Origin: Bacteroidales bacterium
Lineage (GTDB): Bacteria; Bacteroidota; Bacteroidia; Bacteroidales; ML635J-15
Direction of reading: 5' to 3'
DNA: 10,954 nt
Assembly: GCA_028701945.1 (NCBI GenBank)
Contig: JAQVPT010000098.1
Location: 1 to 10,954 of the forward strand
Both the position numbers and the translations under genes were made by a program. Shown one piece after another: positions 1 through 6,550 of this stretch; position 1 is the first letter of the stretch, and each line of letters begins with the position of its first letter. The notes under the pieces are model-generated. The model was not told where the DNA came from, searched no databases, and saw only the letters and a program-made list of their open reading frames with translations.

Positions 1-2168
1 AAATCAAGTGTGTGGTAAGGACCCATTCTGTAAGTATTTCTTTCTCCATAATCGCTGACAAGTTCGCCATCTATCAAATGTGGACCTATTGGTAAAGTAG
101 TGGTATTTCCTGTTGCATAAACAAATACTAATCCTGCAGACCATTTTTCACTTATTATATAGCTTGCTGTAAACGACAAGTCGTGTCTTCTATCATATTT
201 TGCCGGAAAAGGACTGCCATTGTCAATGTCATCAAACATTCTTTCTGTTTTCGACCATGTGTAGCCGATCCAACCAGTAAATTGTCCAGTTCTTTTCTTT
301 AGAAATAGCTCAAGTCCATAAGAACGACCATCACCAAAAATAAAATAATTATCGGCATTATCTCCAACATCGTCGCCCGGCATTGCACCATCGGCATACT
401 CTATTAGGTTGAATAAATCTTTATAATAAATTTCGACTGAAGTTTCAAAATGGTCATTAAAAAAGTTTCTAAAATATCCAACAGCATATTGACGACCTTG
501 TTGAGGTTTAACAACATCACTGCATGGTACCCAAAGATCGGTTGGTAAAGTGGAGGCAGATAATGATGCAAGGTGCAAAAATTGTTTATTTTGCATGAAA
601 CTGGCTTTTATTGAGGAGTTTTTATTTAAACTGAATTTCATAGCAAAGCGAGGTTCAATTGAATTGTAAAATGTTACACTTTCTCCTTTTTCATAAACAG
701 TCGCATCAATGCTTGTAAGGAGCATATCGTCTTTGATATATCTTGTAAAAGGACCTCGCTGGTTAAAAATTGCACCTCTTAGTCCGCCATAGACAGTAAT
801 CCGATCGTTAATTTTGAAATCGTCTCCTATATAAATGGCTGCTTCGTGTGCATATTGTTTCTGTGCATCTGGTTCGATTGTTTCTGCTCCTATACTCGCA
901 TTTAGTGAGTTAGGCGTAAATATATGGTATATATAATTGCCTCCAAATTTAATCGTATGTCTCGGACTAGGTATCCATGTAAAATCTTGTTTTAAATAGT
1001 AATCTCTAATTCCAGAGTTTTGTATAAATTTAAATCCCCCATTAGAGTCTTCTTCATCTTCCATTATAACTTCTGTTCTGAATTTATAATCAGATGCTAC
1101 GAGTGAAGTATTTGAAAAGAATTTGCTGTTAAAAAGATGATTCCAGCGTAAAGAAGCCATGCCGTTTCCCCACGGGATATTCATTTCAAAACCTGCATCA
1201 GTACTTTTAAAGGTAAAAACATCTTCACCATAATAACCGCTTAAAAATATCCTGTCTTTATCAGAAAATTTATAATTAACTTTTGCATTCAAATCATAAA
1301 AGTGATATCCCGAACCTTTGAAAGGTGAGGTTTTTTTAATAAAAGGTTTTACTAGAATGTCAATATATGTACGACGAGCAGAAACTAGAAATGAACAAGT
1401 ATCTTTTTTTATTGGACCTTGCACAGTAAGTCGTGAGGCTATTGTCCCAATTCCACCTTCGGCTTGAAATTCTTTCATGTTTCCGTTGTTCATTTTGATG
1501 TCAAGAACAGAGCTAACTCTACCACCATATTCGGCTGGCATTCCACCTTTGTAGAGCTCCATGTCTTTAATTGCATCTGCGTTAAAAACTGAAAAGAATC
1601 CAAATAAGTGGGCAGCATTATAAATAGTGGCTTCGTCAAGTAAAATCAAATTTTGGTCGGGACCTCCTCCACGCACATAAAAACCAGAATTTCCTTCACC
1701 AGATGATTGAACGCCGGGTAGTAATTGTATGGTTTTCAAAATATCTACTTCGCCCATAAATGCTGGAAGTGTTTTTATTGTCTCTACTGGAAGCTTGATG
1801 ACACTCATTTTACTGTCTTCGATATTACTTTTCTTTTCTCCACTTACAATAACTTCGTCGGTAATATAAGCAGAACCATTTAGTTCTACATTTATGCTTT
1901 GATCAGAATATAGTTTTATAGTCTTTTGTTCGTCTTTATATCCAATAAACGAATAAGTTATTTCATAATTGCCATCTGGTAAATTGATTGTGTAAAATCC
2001 ATAAGTGTTTGTTGTTGTTCCTGTGTTTTTTTCCTTGATTATAATGTTTGCCCCAATCAGCTCTTCGCCCGTATCCTTGTCTTTTATGTAACCACTTATT
2101 GTATGTTTCTGTGCAAATCCAGAAAACGAAATAAGTGTCAATAATAATATTCCAATAACTCTTTTCAT
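1..2168 (-). CDS. TonB-dependent outer-membrane receptor, C-terminus beyond window
   Basis: The frame is open from ATG at 2168 to the window edge, giving about 722 residues. Residues 1-20 form a Sec signal peptide (MKRVIGILLL... ending GFAQ). Residues 23-98 are a carboxypeptidase-regulatory-like beta-sandwich (SGYIKDKDTGEELIGANI, then YGFYTINLPDGNYEI). Residues about 120-228 form the plug, with the family signature FYVRGGGPDQNLILLDEA at 163-180 and GGMPAEYGGRVSSVLDIKM at 208-226. The remainder is rich in alternating aromatic and polar strands, as expected for the 22-strand barrel. The protein should import a ligand across the outer membrane using TonB energy. The plug signature and length (probably under 800 residues) fit the general Bacteroidetes receptor class rather than SusC, and no susD follows in view, so the substrate cannot be named. 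No SD precedes the start, as is usual in this phylum. Confidence 0.93.
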   Translation of the reverse strand, partial: MKRVIGILLLTLISFSGFAQKHTISGYIKDKDTGEELIGANIIIKEKNTGTTTNTYGFYTINLPDGNYEITYSFIGYKDEQKTIKLYSDQSINVELNGSAYITDEVIVSGEKKSNIEDSKMSVIKLPVETIKTLPAFMGEVDILKTIQLLPGVQSSGEGNSGFYVRGGGPDQNLILLDEATIYNAAHLFGFFSVFNADAIKDMELYKGGMPAEYGGRVSSVLDIKMNNGNMKEFQAEGGIGTIASRLTVQGPIKKDTCSFLVSARRTYIDILVKPFIKKTSPFKGSGYHFYDLNAKVNYKFSDKDRIFLSGYYGEDVFTFKSTDAGFEMNIPWGNGMASLRWNHLFNSKFFSNTSLVASDYKFRTEVIMEDEEDSNGGFKFIQNSGIRDYYLKQDFTWIPSPRHTIKFGGNYIYHIFTPNSLNASIGAETIEPDAQKQYAHEAAIYIGDDFKINDRITVYGGLRGAIFNQRGPFTRYIKDDMLLTSIDATVYEKGESVTFYNSIEPRFAMKFSLNKNSSIKASFMQNKQFLHLASLSASTLPTDLWVPCSDVVKPQQGRQYAVGYFRNFFNDHFETSVEIYYKDLFNLIEYADGAMPGDDVGDNADNYFIFGDGRSYGLELFLKKRTGQFTGWIGYTWSKTERMFDDIDNGSPFPAKYDRRHDLSFTASYIISEKWSAGLVFVYATGNTTTLPIGPHLIDGELVSDYGERNTYRMGPYHTLD

Positions 2169-2188
2169 TCGTAGTTTTATTAATTTGA

Positions 2189-2196
2189 CAAATATA
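2189..2196 (-). promoter_or_regulatory. Putative -7 box of the TonB receptor gene
   Basis: On the minus strand this reads TATATTTG, a perfect match to the Bacteroidetes TAnnTTTG -7 consensus. It ends about 20 bases before the receptor ATG at 2168, which implies a very short leader. No convincing -33 TTTG lies at the expected 19-21 base distance, so the call rests on one box and its position. Confidence 0.45.
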
Positions 2197-2227
2197 TTTT
2201 AAATTTTATTTAGTTCGCTATTTTTAA

Positions 2228-2236
2228 CAGAAACTT
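2228..2236. repeat. Left copy of 9-bp target site duplication
   Basis: CAGAAACTT directly abuts the left terminal inverted repeat of the 213-bp element. It is identical to the nine bases that directly follow the right end at 2450-2458, as expected for a transposition target duplication. Confidence 0.85.
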
Positions 2237-2449
2237 CTTAGTACATGACAAAATTTTTGTCATAATCTTTGCTGACCAGAAAATTGGTCATCGCAAAGAT
2301 ATACGCCAAAAATAGCATCTCGTTTATTTGTAACCCCAGACTACGAATAAATTCTTGTCTGGGGTTACAAACATTAAGCCTATCCAGGCTTTTAAGATTT
2401 TTTAAATAAGCTGCTTTGTAAAAAATGTGATTTTTTGTCATGTACTAAG
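2237..2449. mobile_element. 213-bp MITE-like element with 17-bp TIRs
   Basis: The ends are perfect 17-bp inverted repeats: CTTAGTACATGACAAAA at 2237-2253 and its reverse complement at 2433-2449. Both ends are flanked by the same 9-bp sequence, CAGAAACTT. The interior holds no transposase but three hairpins. The first has arms 2265-2278 and 2285-2300 with a two-base bulge. The second is a 15-bp perfect stem, 2327-2341 with 2357-2371. The third is a 6-bp stem with a four-base loop at 2376-2391. The left end also holds a perfect 8-1-8 palindrome at 2246-2262. Size, TIRs, target duplication and lack of a gene are the hallmarks of a non-autonomous miniature element moved by a transposase encoded elsewhere. 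A 9-bp duplication occurs in several IS families, so I do not assign a parent. A 67-codon minus-strand frame (2238-2441) runs from TIR to TIR but looks incidental. Confidence 0.85.
2327..2371. repeat. 15-bp perfect hairpin inside the miniature element
   Basis: The arm TTTGTAACCCCAGAC (2327-2341) is followed after 15 bases by its exact reverse complement (2357-2371). The GC-rich core (CCCCAGAC/GTCTGGGG) stands out in an AT-rich region. The loop contains a further GAAT..ATTC mini-inverted repeat. No T-run follows on either strand, so it is not a standard terminator. It may be a REP-like module or a structure formed in single-stranded DNA or RNA. Confidence 0.85.
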
Positions 2450-2458
2450 CAGAAACTT
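2450..2458. repeat. Right copy of 9-bp target site duplication
   Basis: CAGAAACTT directly follows the right terminal inverted repeat and matches the left copy at 2228-2236 with no mismatch. The perfect match suggests the insertion is fairly recent. Confidence 0.85.
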
Positions 2459-2969
2459 AACAGTTTAATAGTGAAATTGTTAAATGTGTAAAGTTATGAT
2501 GCAGTAATGTAGTAATCCAATGATTCTATAATTCTATATCATACCAATTTTGGAATATGTTCTTATTTTTTTGTTCCATTATTCTTCGCTCACTCAGATT
2601 TGCATTCAGACTGAGTGGGTGAAATAATTATGCAATACTTAGGGATTGTAAAACAATAACTACTCGTTTTTAACTTGTTCTTTTGCTTTTTATCTCATGT
2701 TCTGACATTTCACACGTCGAAAATGATGGTAGCTAGGCAAAAAAATAATCTTAAAACTATTGCATAGGTTTAAAACATTGTATAATTTCGCAAAGAAATT
2801 AACTGTCATAAAAAGTGTAGCTATAAATTCAAATAAGGGATATACTTTTAATTGTGGAATAAAGGGGGCTTACTAATTTTAATCGAAGGTCAAAAAAAGG
2901 TCGTTTCACATTAAGTTAATGGTGATGAAGGTAAAATAGAGTAATTAATAACATTTAAAATATAGTATT
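2459..2969. other. Long intergenic stretch without a recognisable gene
   Basis: About 510 bases between the miniature element and the lysine-rich mini-gene. I find no frame of useful length and no RNA gene. It holds one imperfect hairpin around 2591-2617 and a weak promoter-like pair, TTGCAT at 2760 and TATAAT at 2781, whose 15-base spacing fits no standard consensus well. It may be decayed sequence or the regulatory region of the genes to its right. Confidence 0.5.
2591..2617. repeat. Isolated inverted repeat CACTCAG/CTGAGTG
   Basis: A 7-bp perfect stem (2591-2597 with 2611-2617) has a 13-base loop. It extends outward imperfectly to about 2584 and 2624 through G-T pairs. No T-run follows it, so a terminator role is not supported. 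Its function is unknown. Confidence 0.5.
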
Positions 2970-3080
2970 ATGAGTAAAGGTCAAGATGCGAAGAAAACCG
3001 TTAAAAAAGAGGCTGCTAAAACTCCTAAAGAAAAAAAAGAGGAAAAGAGATTAAAGAAGTCTAAAAAAAGTTATGACTAA
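2970..3080 (+). CDS. 36-residue lysine-rich mini-protein
   Basis: ATG at 2970 opens 36 codons ending in TAA at 3080. The protein starts MSKGQDAKKTVKKEAAKT and is about 40% lysine (14 of 36), with blocks KEKKEEKRLKKSKKS near the end. It has no hydrophobic stretch, so it is predicted to be soluble, strongly basic and probably disordered. From memory, similar very short proteins beginning MSKGQD or MSKGKD with a KTPKEK or KTLKEK block occur as hypothetical genes in many Bacteroidetes, which supports it being real. Nucleic-acid or ribosome binding is a guess from charge alone. It lies 98 bases ahead of the methyltransferase gene on the same strand. The C-terminus looks shorter and less regular than the forms I recall, so slight truncation is possible. 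Confidence 0.6.
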   Translation: MSKGQDAKKTVKKEAAKTPKEKKEEKRLKKSKKSYD

Positions 3081-3178
3081 AAAAAGCAACTGACTTCTGG
3101 GAAATCATGTATAAAACTTCAACCACTTAGCTAGAATGCATTGAAAAAATATCGGAAATGAAAAACATTAAATAGAAT

Positions 3179-3802
3179 ATGGATAATCCTTGGTTAAAAA
3201 TTTCATGTTCTGATTATGAAAGTCATATGCGAGATGTGGGGCAAACAGAAGTTTTAAACAAATTAACTAAATATTGCCTTGACAAATATAAACCTGCAAG
3301 TTTTGCAATACTGGGTTGCACTACTGGAAACGGATTAGAACATATAAATCCTAAAATTACAAGCAGAGTTTATGCAATTGATATCAATCCTGAATTTATT
3401 GAGAAAACAAGAGAAAAGTTTGCGAATAAAATAAATGGTTTAAAAACCTATAACTTAGACATTGGAAAAGATGAATTACAATTTAAAAATGTTGATTTGT
3501 TTTTTATTGGTCTTGTACTTGAATATGTGGAGCCTCATAAATCGTTAAAGAAAATAATACATAGCTTAGGAAGAAAAGGGGTGTTGATGATTATTATTCA
3601 AGAAAATATTCAAACTACTATTGTTACTAAAACAAAGTATAAGTCTCTTGAGAAATTAGAAGGTATTTCAAATGAAGTGAATGAAATTGAAATTAATGAA
3701 TTTATTCTTTCTGAAAACATGAAATTAATTCACCGAAGGAAGATTGAATTAACTAAAAATAAATCATTTATTGTTCTTGAGTATCAAATAAAAGAAAAAT
3801 GA
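3179..3802 (+). CDS. Class I SAM-dependent methyltransferase
   Basis: The protein has 207 residues, and a stop codon lies two codons upstream of ATG 3179, fixing the longest start. The Rossmann motif I reads FAILGCTTGNGLEHI (42-56), with the SAM-binding LGCTTGNG loop at 45-52. The acidic residue after strand 2 is D68 in YAIDINPEF, D94 in NLDIG follows, and a strand-4 LVLEYVEPHKSL segment (112-123) resembles the usual post-motif region. The N-terminal MDNPWLKISCSDYESHM segment is typical of a small family of uncharacterised methyltransferases whose substrate (protein, metabolite or natural product) is unknown. No signal peptide or membrane helix is visible, so it should be cytoplasmic. It opens a run of three same-strand genes that look unrelated in function. 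Confidence 0.85.
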   Translation: MDNPWLKISCSDYESHMRDVGQTEVLNKLTKYCLDKYKPASFAILGCTTGNGLEHINPKITSRVYAIDINPEFIEKTREKFANKINGLKTYNLDIGKDELQFKNVDLFFIGLVLEYVEPHKSLKKIIHSLGRKGVLMIIIQENIQTTIVTKTKYKSLEKLEGISNEVNEIEINEFILSENMKLIHRRKIELTKNKSFIVLEYQIKEK

Positions 3803-3832
3803 TAACCGGACAGCCTCGAAATAAAGCATTAC

Positions 3833-3864
3833 TTTATAGTATTTTTGGGCATATTATTTGAATT
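3833..3864 (+). repeat. Intergenic direct repeat, copy 1
   Basis: The 32-bp sequence beginning TTTATAGTATTTTTGG and ending TTATTTGAATT recurs at 4653-4684 with one mismatch (G at 3849, A at 4669). Weaker similarity extends about 20 bases further upstream, starting at a shared GAAATA. Each copy lies between two genes of the accessory trio. It contains TATTTTTG (3840-3847), which matches the TAnnTTTG -7 box, so it could be a promoter for the following gene at 3897. A weak AT-only hairpin, ATAAAG/CTTTAT at 3821-3837, precedes it in this copy only. Confidence 0.75.
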
Positions 3865-3896
3865 GACTAAAAATCATTTAAACAGATTTTGAAAAT

Positions 3897-4601
3897 ATGA
3901 ATTTAAAACCAATAAAAAGCGGATTTGTCAGATATTTTAAGATTTGGTGGATTCCCATTGTTTCATACTTTATACCATTTGGAATATTCCTTCTTGGTCT
4001 AGTTTTGCAACGTGATTTTATAATTAATACCTCGTTGATACTGTTTTATTTAAATATTTTAGGTACAATTATTTCAAGTATTGTTCAGGTGATTATTAGA
4101 AAATGGTACTTGCTCTTTCTTCAATTGATTGTGTCAGGGTTTCTGTTTTTCTATGTTGGTATATTTTTTACGTTTTCTCCGCCAGATTTTTATGGAGCAC
4201 ATAAAAACATCCCTGAGGATATTGAGATTTCAGAACCGCTTAATTCAATTCCTACTCAACAAGATTACGAAAAACACGATTTGATTCTGACTATTTATGG
4301 ACAACCAGGAATATATCAGTATTATACTGACATAAATCCAAAAGAATCTGGATTTTTATACATTAAAGCTTACGAAATAACTTCTAATGACCAATTATCA
4401 AAAGATAGGTTAAAAGAAAGATCAAAAATTATTGTAAACTCTACTGTGCAAAGTCCGTTTTTTAAAGATTTTACAATATATGAGGGTTCTTGGGGTGATA
4501 AATATGCTGCACGAATTGAATTGTGGTTTGACCCCGAAGGAGATAAACCTGATTATAAATTAGCTGAGAGAAATTATATAATTGAAGGTTGGATGAGATA
4601 A
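3897..4601 (+). CDS. Membrane protein, three helices plus C-terminal domain of unknown function
   Basis: The protein has 234 residues. Three hydrophobic helices lie at about 16-36, 42-67 and 71-92, followed by a soluble domain from about residue 100 to the end. That domain carries a run of conserved-looking blocks: LTIYGQPGIYQYYTDI, LYIKAYEIT (154-162), LKERSKI (172-178), DFTIYEGSWGDKYAARIELWF (191-211, with charged and aromatic key residues E196, W199, R206 and W210) and YIIEGWMR at the C-terminus. I recognise this block pattern from uncharacterised Bacteroidetes membrane proteins; no function is known to me. It should sit in the inner membrane, with the side of the soluble domain unresolved. 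It follows the methyltransferase gene after 94 bases that include repeat copy 1. Confidence 0.75.
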   Translation: MNLKPIKSGFVRYFKIWWIPIVSYFIPFGIFLLGLVLQRDFIINTSLILFYLNILGTIISSIVQVIIRKWYLLFLQLIVSGFLFFYVGIFFTFSPPDFYGAHKNIPEDIEISEPLNSIPTQQDYEKHDLILTIYGQPGIYQYYTDINPKESGFLYIKAYEITSNDQLSKDRLKERSKIIVNSTVQSPFFKDFTIYEGSWGDKYAARIELWFDPEGDKPDYKLAERNYIIEGWMR

Positions 4602-4652
4602 AAACTGGCTACAATACTCATAAATCAAAAACCTACTGGAAATATTCACTAA

Positions 4653-4684
4653 TTTATAGTATTTTTGGACATATTATTTGAATT
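4653..4684 (+). repeat. Intergenic direct repeat, copy 2
   Basis: This is the second copy of the 32-bp intergenic sequence, exactly 820 bases after the first and 31 of 32 identical. It again contains a TATTTTTG box (4660-4667). It lies 46 bases ahead of the gene at 4731, compared with 32 bases for copy 1 and its following gene. The sequences beyond the repeat toward the two start codons differ. Confidence 0.75.
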
Positions 4685-4730
4685 AAGTTCGCACATATTA
4701 CGATGTTGGCAGCAATAATAAAAACGCTCT

Positions 4731-5390
4731 ATGAAAACACAATACTTACGCCTAATCATATCAACTGCTTTTGCAATTCAGTTAGGATTATTGAACCCAA
4801 TATATTGCCAAAATTCGAGCATAGTTTATTTTTCCGAAAGTGCTTATAGTAGTGATTCTTTAGATAATTTTAATGACGAAATAAAGTATTACAAATTCAA
4901 AGAATTCCCTAAATTAAAATATACTAAACCACAAATTAATAATTGGACTAATAGCCTTGAAGAAATTTATATTATTCCTGAAAACCAAAAACACATTGTA
5001 GTTGGCTATAAAAATAAACAGGTTATTTATATTCGACTTATTACTGAACCTTTTACTTTTACTAAAGAATTTTACAGTATTTTAAATGACACTATTAAGA
5101 TCGAGATAAGTGGATTAACAGTACCTGCACCTAATTATGCTCTGTATATTTATCAAAAGAATTTATTATGTGAATATATTCAATATTTAAAATGCGCATC
5201 ACAACAAGACAATGAATCTAAATTTAACTTTTGTCCATATAAAAAAGAGGAGATTAAATATCATGAAGCAACAAATATCCCCAAAATAATTAAAACTTTT
5301 TTTGTAAATAAGTTCTCCGAGATTGAAAAGGATTTTGCTATTGAATATGATAAAGATGGAAAACAAATTAATAAAACAATAGTGAATTAA
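4731..5390 (+). CDS. Exported protein of unknown function
   Basis: The protein has 219 residues. The N-terminus MKTQYLRLIISTAFAIQLGL, followed by LNPIYC and QNSS, has a basic start, a hydrophobic core and a likely signal peptidase I site near residue 26. The sequence around C26 (NPIYC) does not fit a lipobox well, so a lipoprotein is less likely. The mature part is rich in Tyr, Lys, Asn and Ile, with many short beta-type stretches and no further membrane segment. Three cysteines (C147, C155 and C168) could form disulfides after export. I do not recognise a domain or active-site motif. It ends 57 bases before the converging truA stop, and no clear terminator lies between them. Confidence 0.7.
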   Translation: MKTQYLRLIISTAFAIQLGLLNPIYCQNSSIVYFSESAYSSDSLDNFNDEIKYYKFKEFPKLKYTKPQINNWTNSLEEIYIIPENQKHIVVGYKNKQVIYIRLITEPFTFTKEFYSILNDTIKIEISGLTVPAPNYALYIYQKNLLCEYIQYLKCASQQDNESKFNFCPYKKEEIKYHEATNIPKIIKTFFVNKFSEIEKDFAIEYDKDGKQINKTIVN

Positions 5391-5447
5391 TCATTTAAAG
5401 CAATGATTGCCAATCGAGTAAGCAGCTATTGAAAAGTATCTCTGCCC

Positions 5448-6266
5448 CTATATCTCCACAACTTCCTCCCATTTTTGATTGTTCATTAGGCTAAAAAAAC
5501 TCGATATATTAGGAGTTTCCATAAATGAGTAATTAACCTCCGAAAGGTATAAACCCTGTGGGAATGCAGGTGTTATATTTTCTCGAAGTTCAGTTGATGT
5601 AAAAATATTCTCTAATTCGTTAAGACCAAGTTCGCCGCGTCCAACATCAATAAGTGTTTGTGATAAAATCTTTACCATTCCTTGTAAAAATCTATTCGCT
5701 TTAAACTGAAACCTTATCATGTTACCACTGCTTAAAACAAACAGTTTTGTTGATACTATTTTGCATATAAACCCGTTTTGGTGAGAGGGAGCGTGGCAGA
5801 AATTCATAAAGTTATCTTGTTTCCCTATTAACTTGATAGCTTTTGCCATGTCGTTTATGTTAAGCTTGAAAGGATAGAGAGAACTTAGTTGAGCTAAGTG
5901 TGGGACTTTTTTGAAGTGTATTAAGTAGTCGTAGGTACGCGATTTTGCACTTAATTGTGCATGGTGGTCGTCGGTAAGTTTTGTAATTTCAAGTATAGAA
6001 ATATCTTCCGAGAGGTTTTTGTTTAGTCTAAAAACTAAATCAAAGTCAATGTCTAAATGATAGTTAAAATGGAAAAAGAATTGGCTTGCATGTACCTTTG
6101 AATCTGTTCGTCCGCAACCAATGCATACAGTGGTTTTATGGAGTATCTCACTTAATTTTGTTTCTATTTCTTCCTGAATGGTTTTCTGTCCGGGTTGTCG
6201 TTGCCACCCATGGTAATTAGCCCCATTATATGCTACCTGTACAAAATATCTAAAGATGTCTTCCAT
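5448..6266 (-). CDS. truA: tRNA pseudouridine(38-40) synthase TruA
   Basis: The protein has 272 residues, matching the usual TruA length. It converts uridines 38-40 of the tRNA anticodon arm to pseudouridine in the cytoplasm. The N-terminus RYFVQVAYNGANYHGWQRQP (6-25) is the family start. The catalytic loop CGRTDSKVHASQ (51-62) contains the invariant aspartate D55; the family's usual GRTDxGVHA has K in place of G here. The RFLQGMVKIL block is the expected RNA-binding and active-site segment (family RxMVR, altered here to QGMVK), and GLYLSEVNY closes the fold. It is transcribed away from rpsF and converges with the exported-protein gene. The ATG is preceded by AAAAAAATAA and no SD. Confidence 0.95.
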   Translation of the reverse strand: MEDIFRYFVQVAYNGANYHGWQRQPGQKTIQEEIETKLSEILHKTTVCIGCGRTDSKVHASQFFFHFNYHLDIDFDLVFRLNKNLSEDISILEITKLTDDHHAQLSAKSRTYDYLIHFKKVPHLAQLSSLYPFKLNINDMAKAIKLIGKQDNFMNFCHAPSHQNGFICKIVSTKLFVLSSGNMIRFQFKANRFLQGMVKILSQTLIDVGRGELGLNELENIFTSTELRENITPAFPQGLYLSEVNYSFMETPNISSFFSLMNNQKWEEVVEI

Positions 6267-6278
6267 TTATTTTTTTCG

Positions 6279-6301
6279 CAAAGCTAACAAATCTTAGCTT
6301 T
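6279..6301 (-). promoter_or_regulatory. Putative truA -7 box overlapped by an 8-bp palindrome
   Basis: On the minus strand 6286-6279 reads TAGCTTTG, a perfect TAnnTTTG -7 box, about 12 bases before the truA ATG, so the transcript would be almost leaderless. The same bases belong to a perfect 8-bp inverted repeat, AAAGCTAA (6280-6287) and TTAGCTTT (6294-6301), with a 6-base spacer. That could be an operator, but no regulator is known and a -33 box is not evident. Confidence 0.35.
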
Positions 6302-6332
6302 AAAAAATCATGTTACTCCTTAAACAAACAGA

Positions 6333-6530
6333 GGCAAACGCATACTTTTTTTATCACAATAATTTCAAATGTTTTTCATTAATTTTAAGTCTGAAAGACT
6401 CTATTATTTTAAGCTTTGACTTAACGGATTGAATGTCAGCGGTAAAAAAAGTTCTATGAATCTCTTTTGGCAGGATTTCTTGGCGCATGGCGATCCAAAA
6501 AGCATGACAAAAGAAAAGTATGCGTTTGCC
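6333..6530. mobile_element. 198-bp miniature inverted-repeat element or IS remnant
   Basis: Perfect 17-bp inverted repeats, GGCAAACGCATACTTTT (6333-6349) and its complement (6514-6530), bound this stretch. Allowing one extra base on the left, the match extends to CAG(A)GGC / CAGGGC, so the true ends may be 6329 and 6533. No complete transposase is present. On the minus strand an open frame runs through the element and stops at 6354, five bases inside the left repeat, the position where an IS transposase gene often ends; its last residues read KIIESFRLKINEKHLKLL. This suggests an internally deleted IS or MITE. There is no perfect target duplication. The flanks TTAAACAAACAG and TGAAATAAATAG agree at 9 of 12 positions and may be a decayed one. 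Confidence 0.65.
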
Positions 6531-6550
6531 CTGAAATAAATAGGATATAA

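Noticed and set aside
1..2168. SusC-type receptor of a polysaccharide utilisation locus
   Set aside because: The plug signature and size fit the general TonB receptor class, and no susD or glycosidase gene is in the window.
2238..2441. 67-codon minus-strand frame spanning the first miniature element
   Set aside because: It starts in one TIR, stops in the other, and its residues simply translate the hairpin arms. No recognisable domain or start signal supports a gene.
2760..2786. Sigma-70-like promoter TTGCAT / TATAAT in the gap
   Set aside because: The 15-base spacing is too short for that consensus, Bacteroidetes promoters differ, and no gene follows within about 180 bases.
3803..4730. Integron gene-cassette array with attC sites
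   Set aside because: The repeated linker suggested it, but I find no convincing paired core sites (RYYYAAC/GTTRRRY) and no integrase in view; GTTGGCA near 4704 does not fit.
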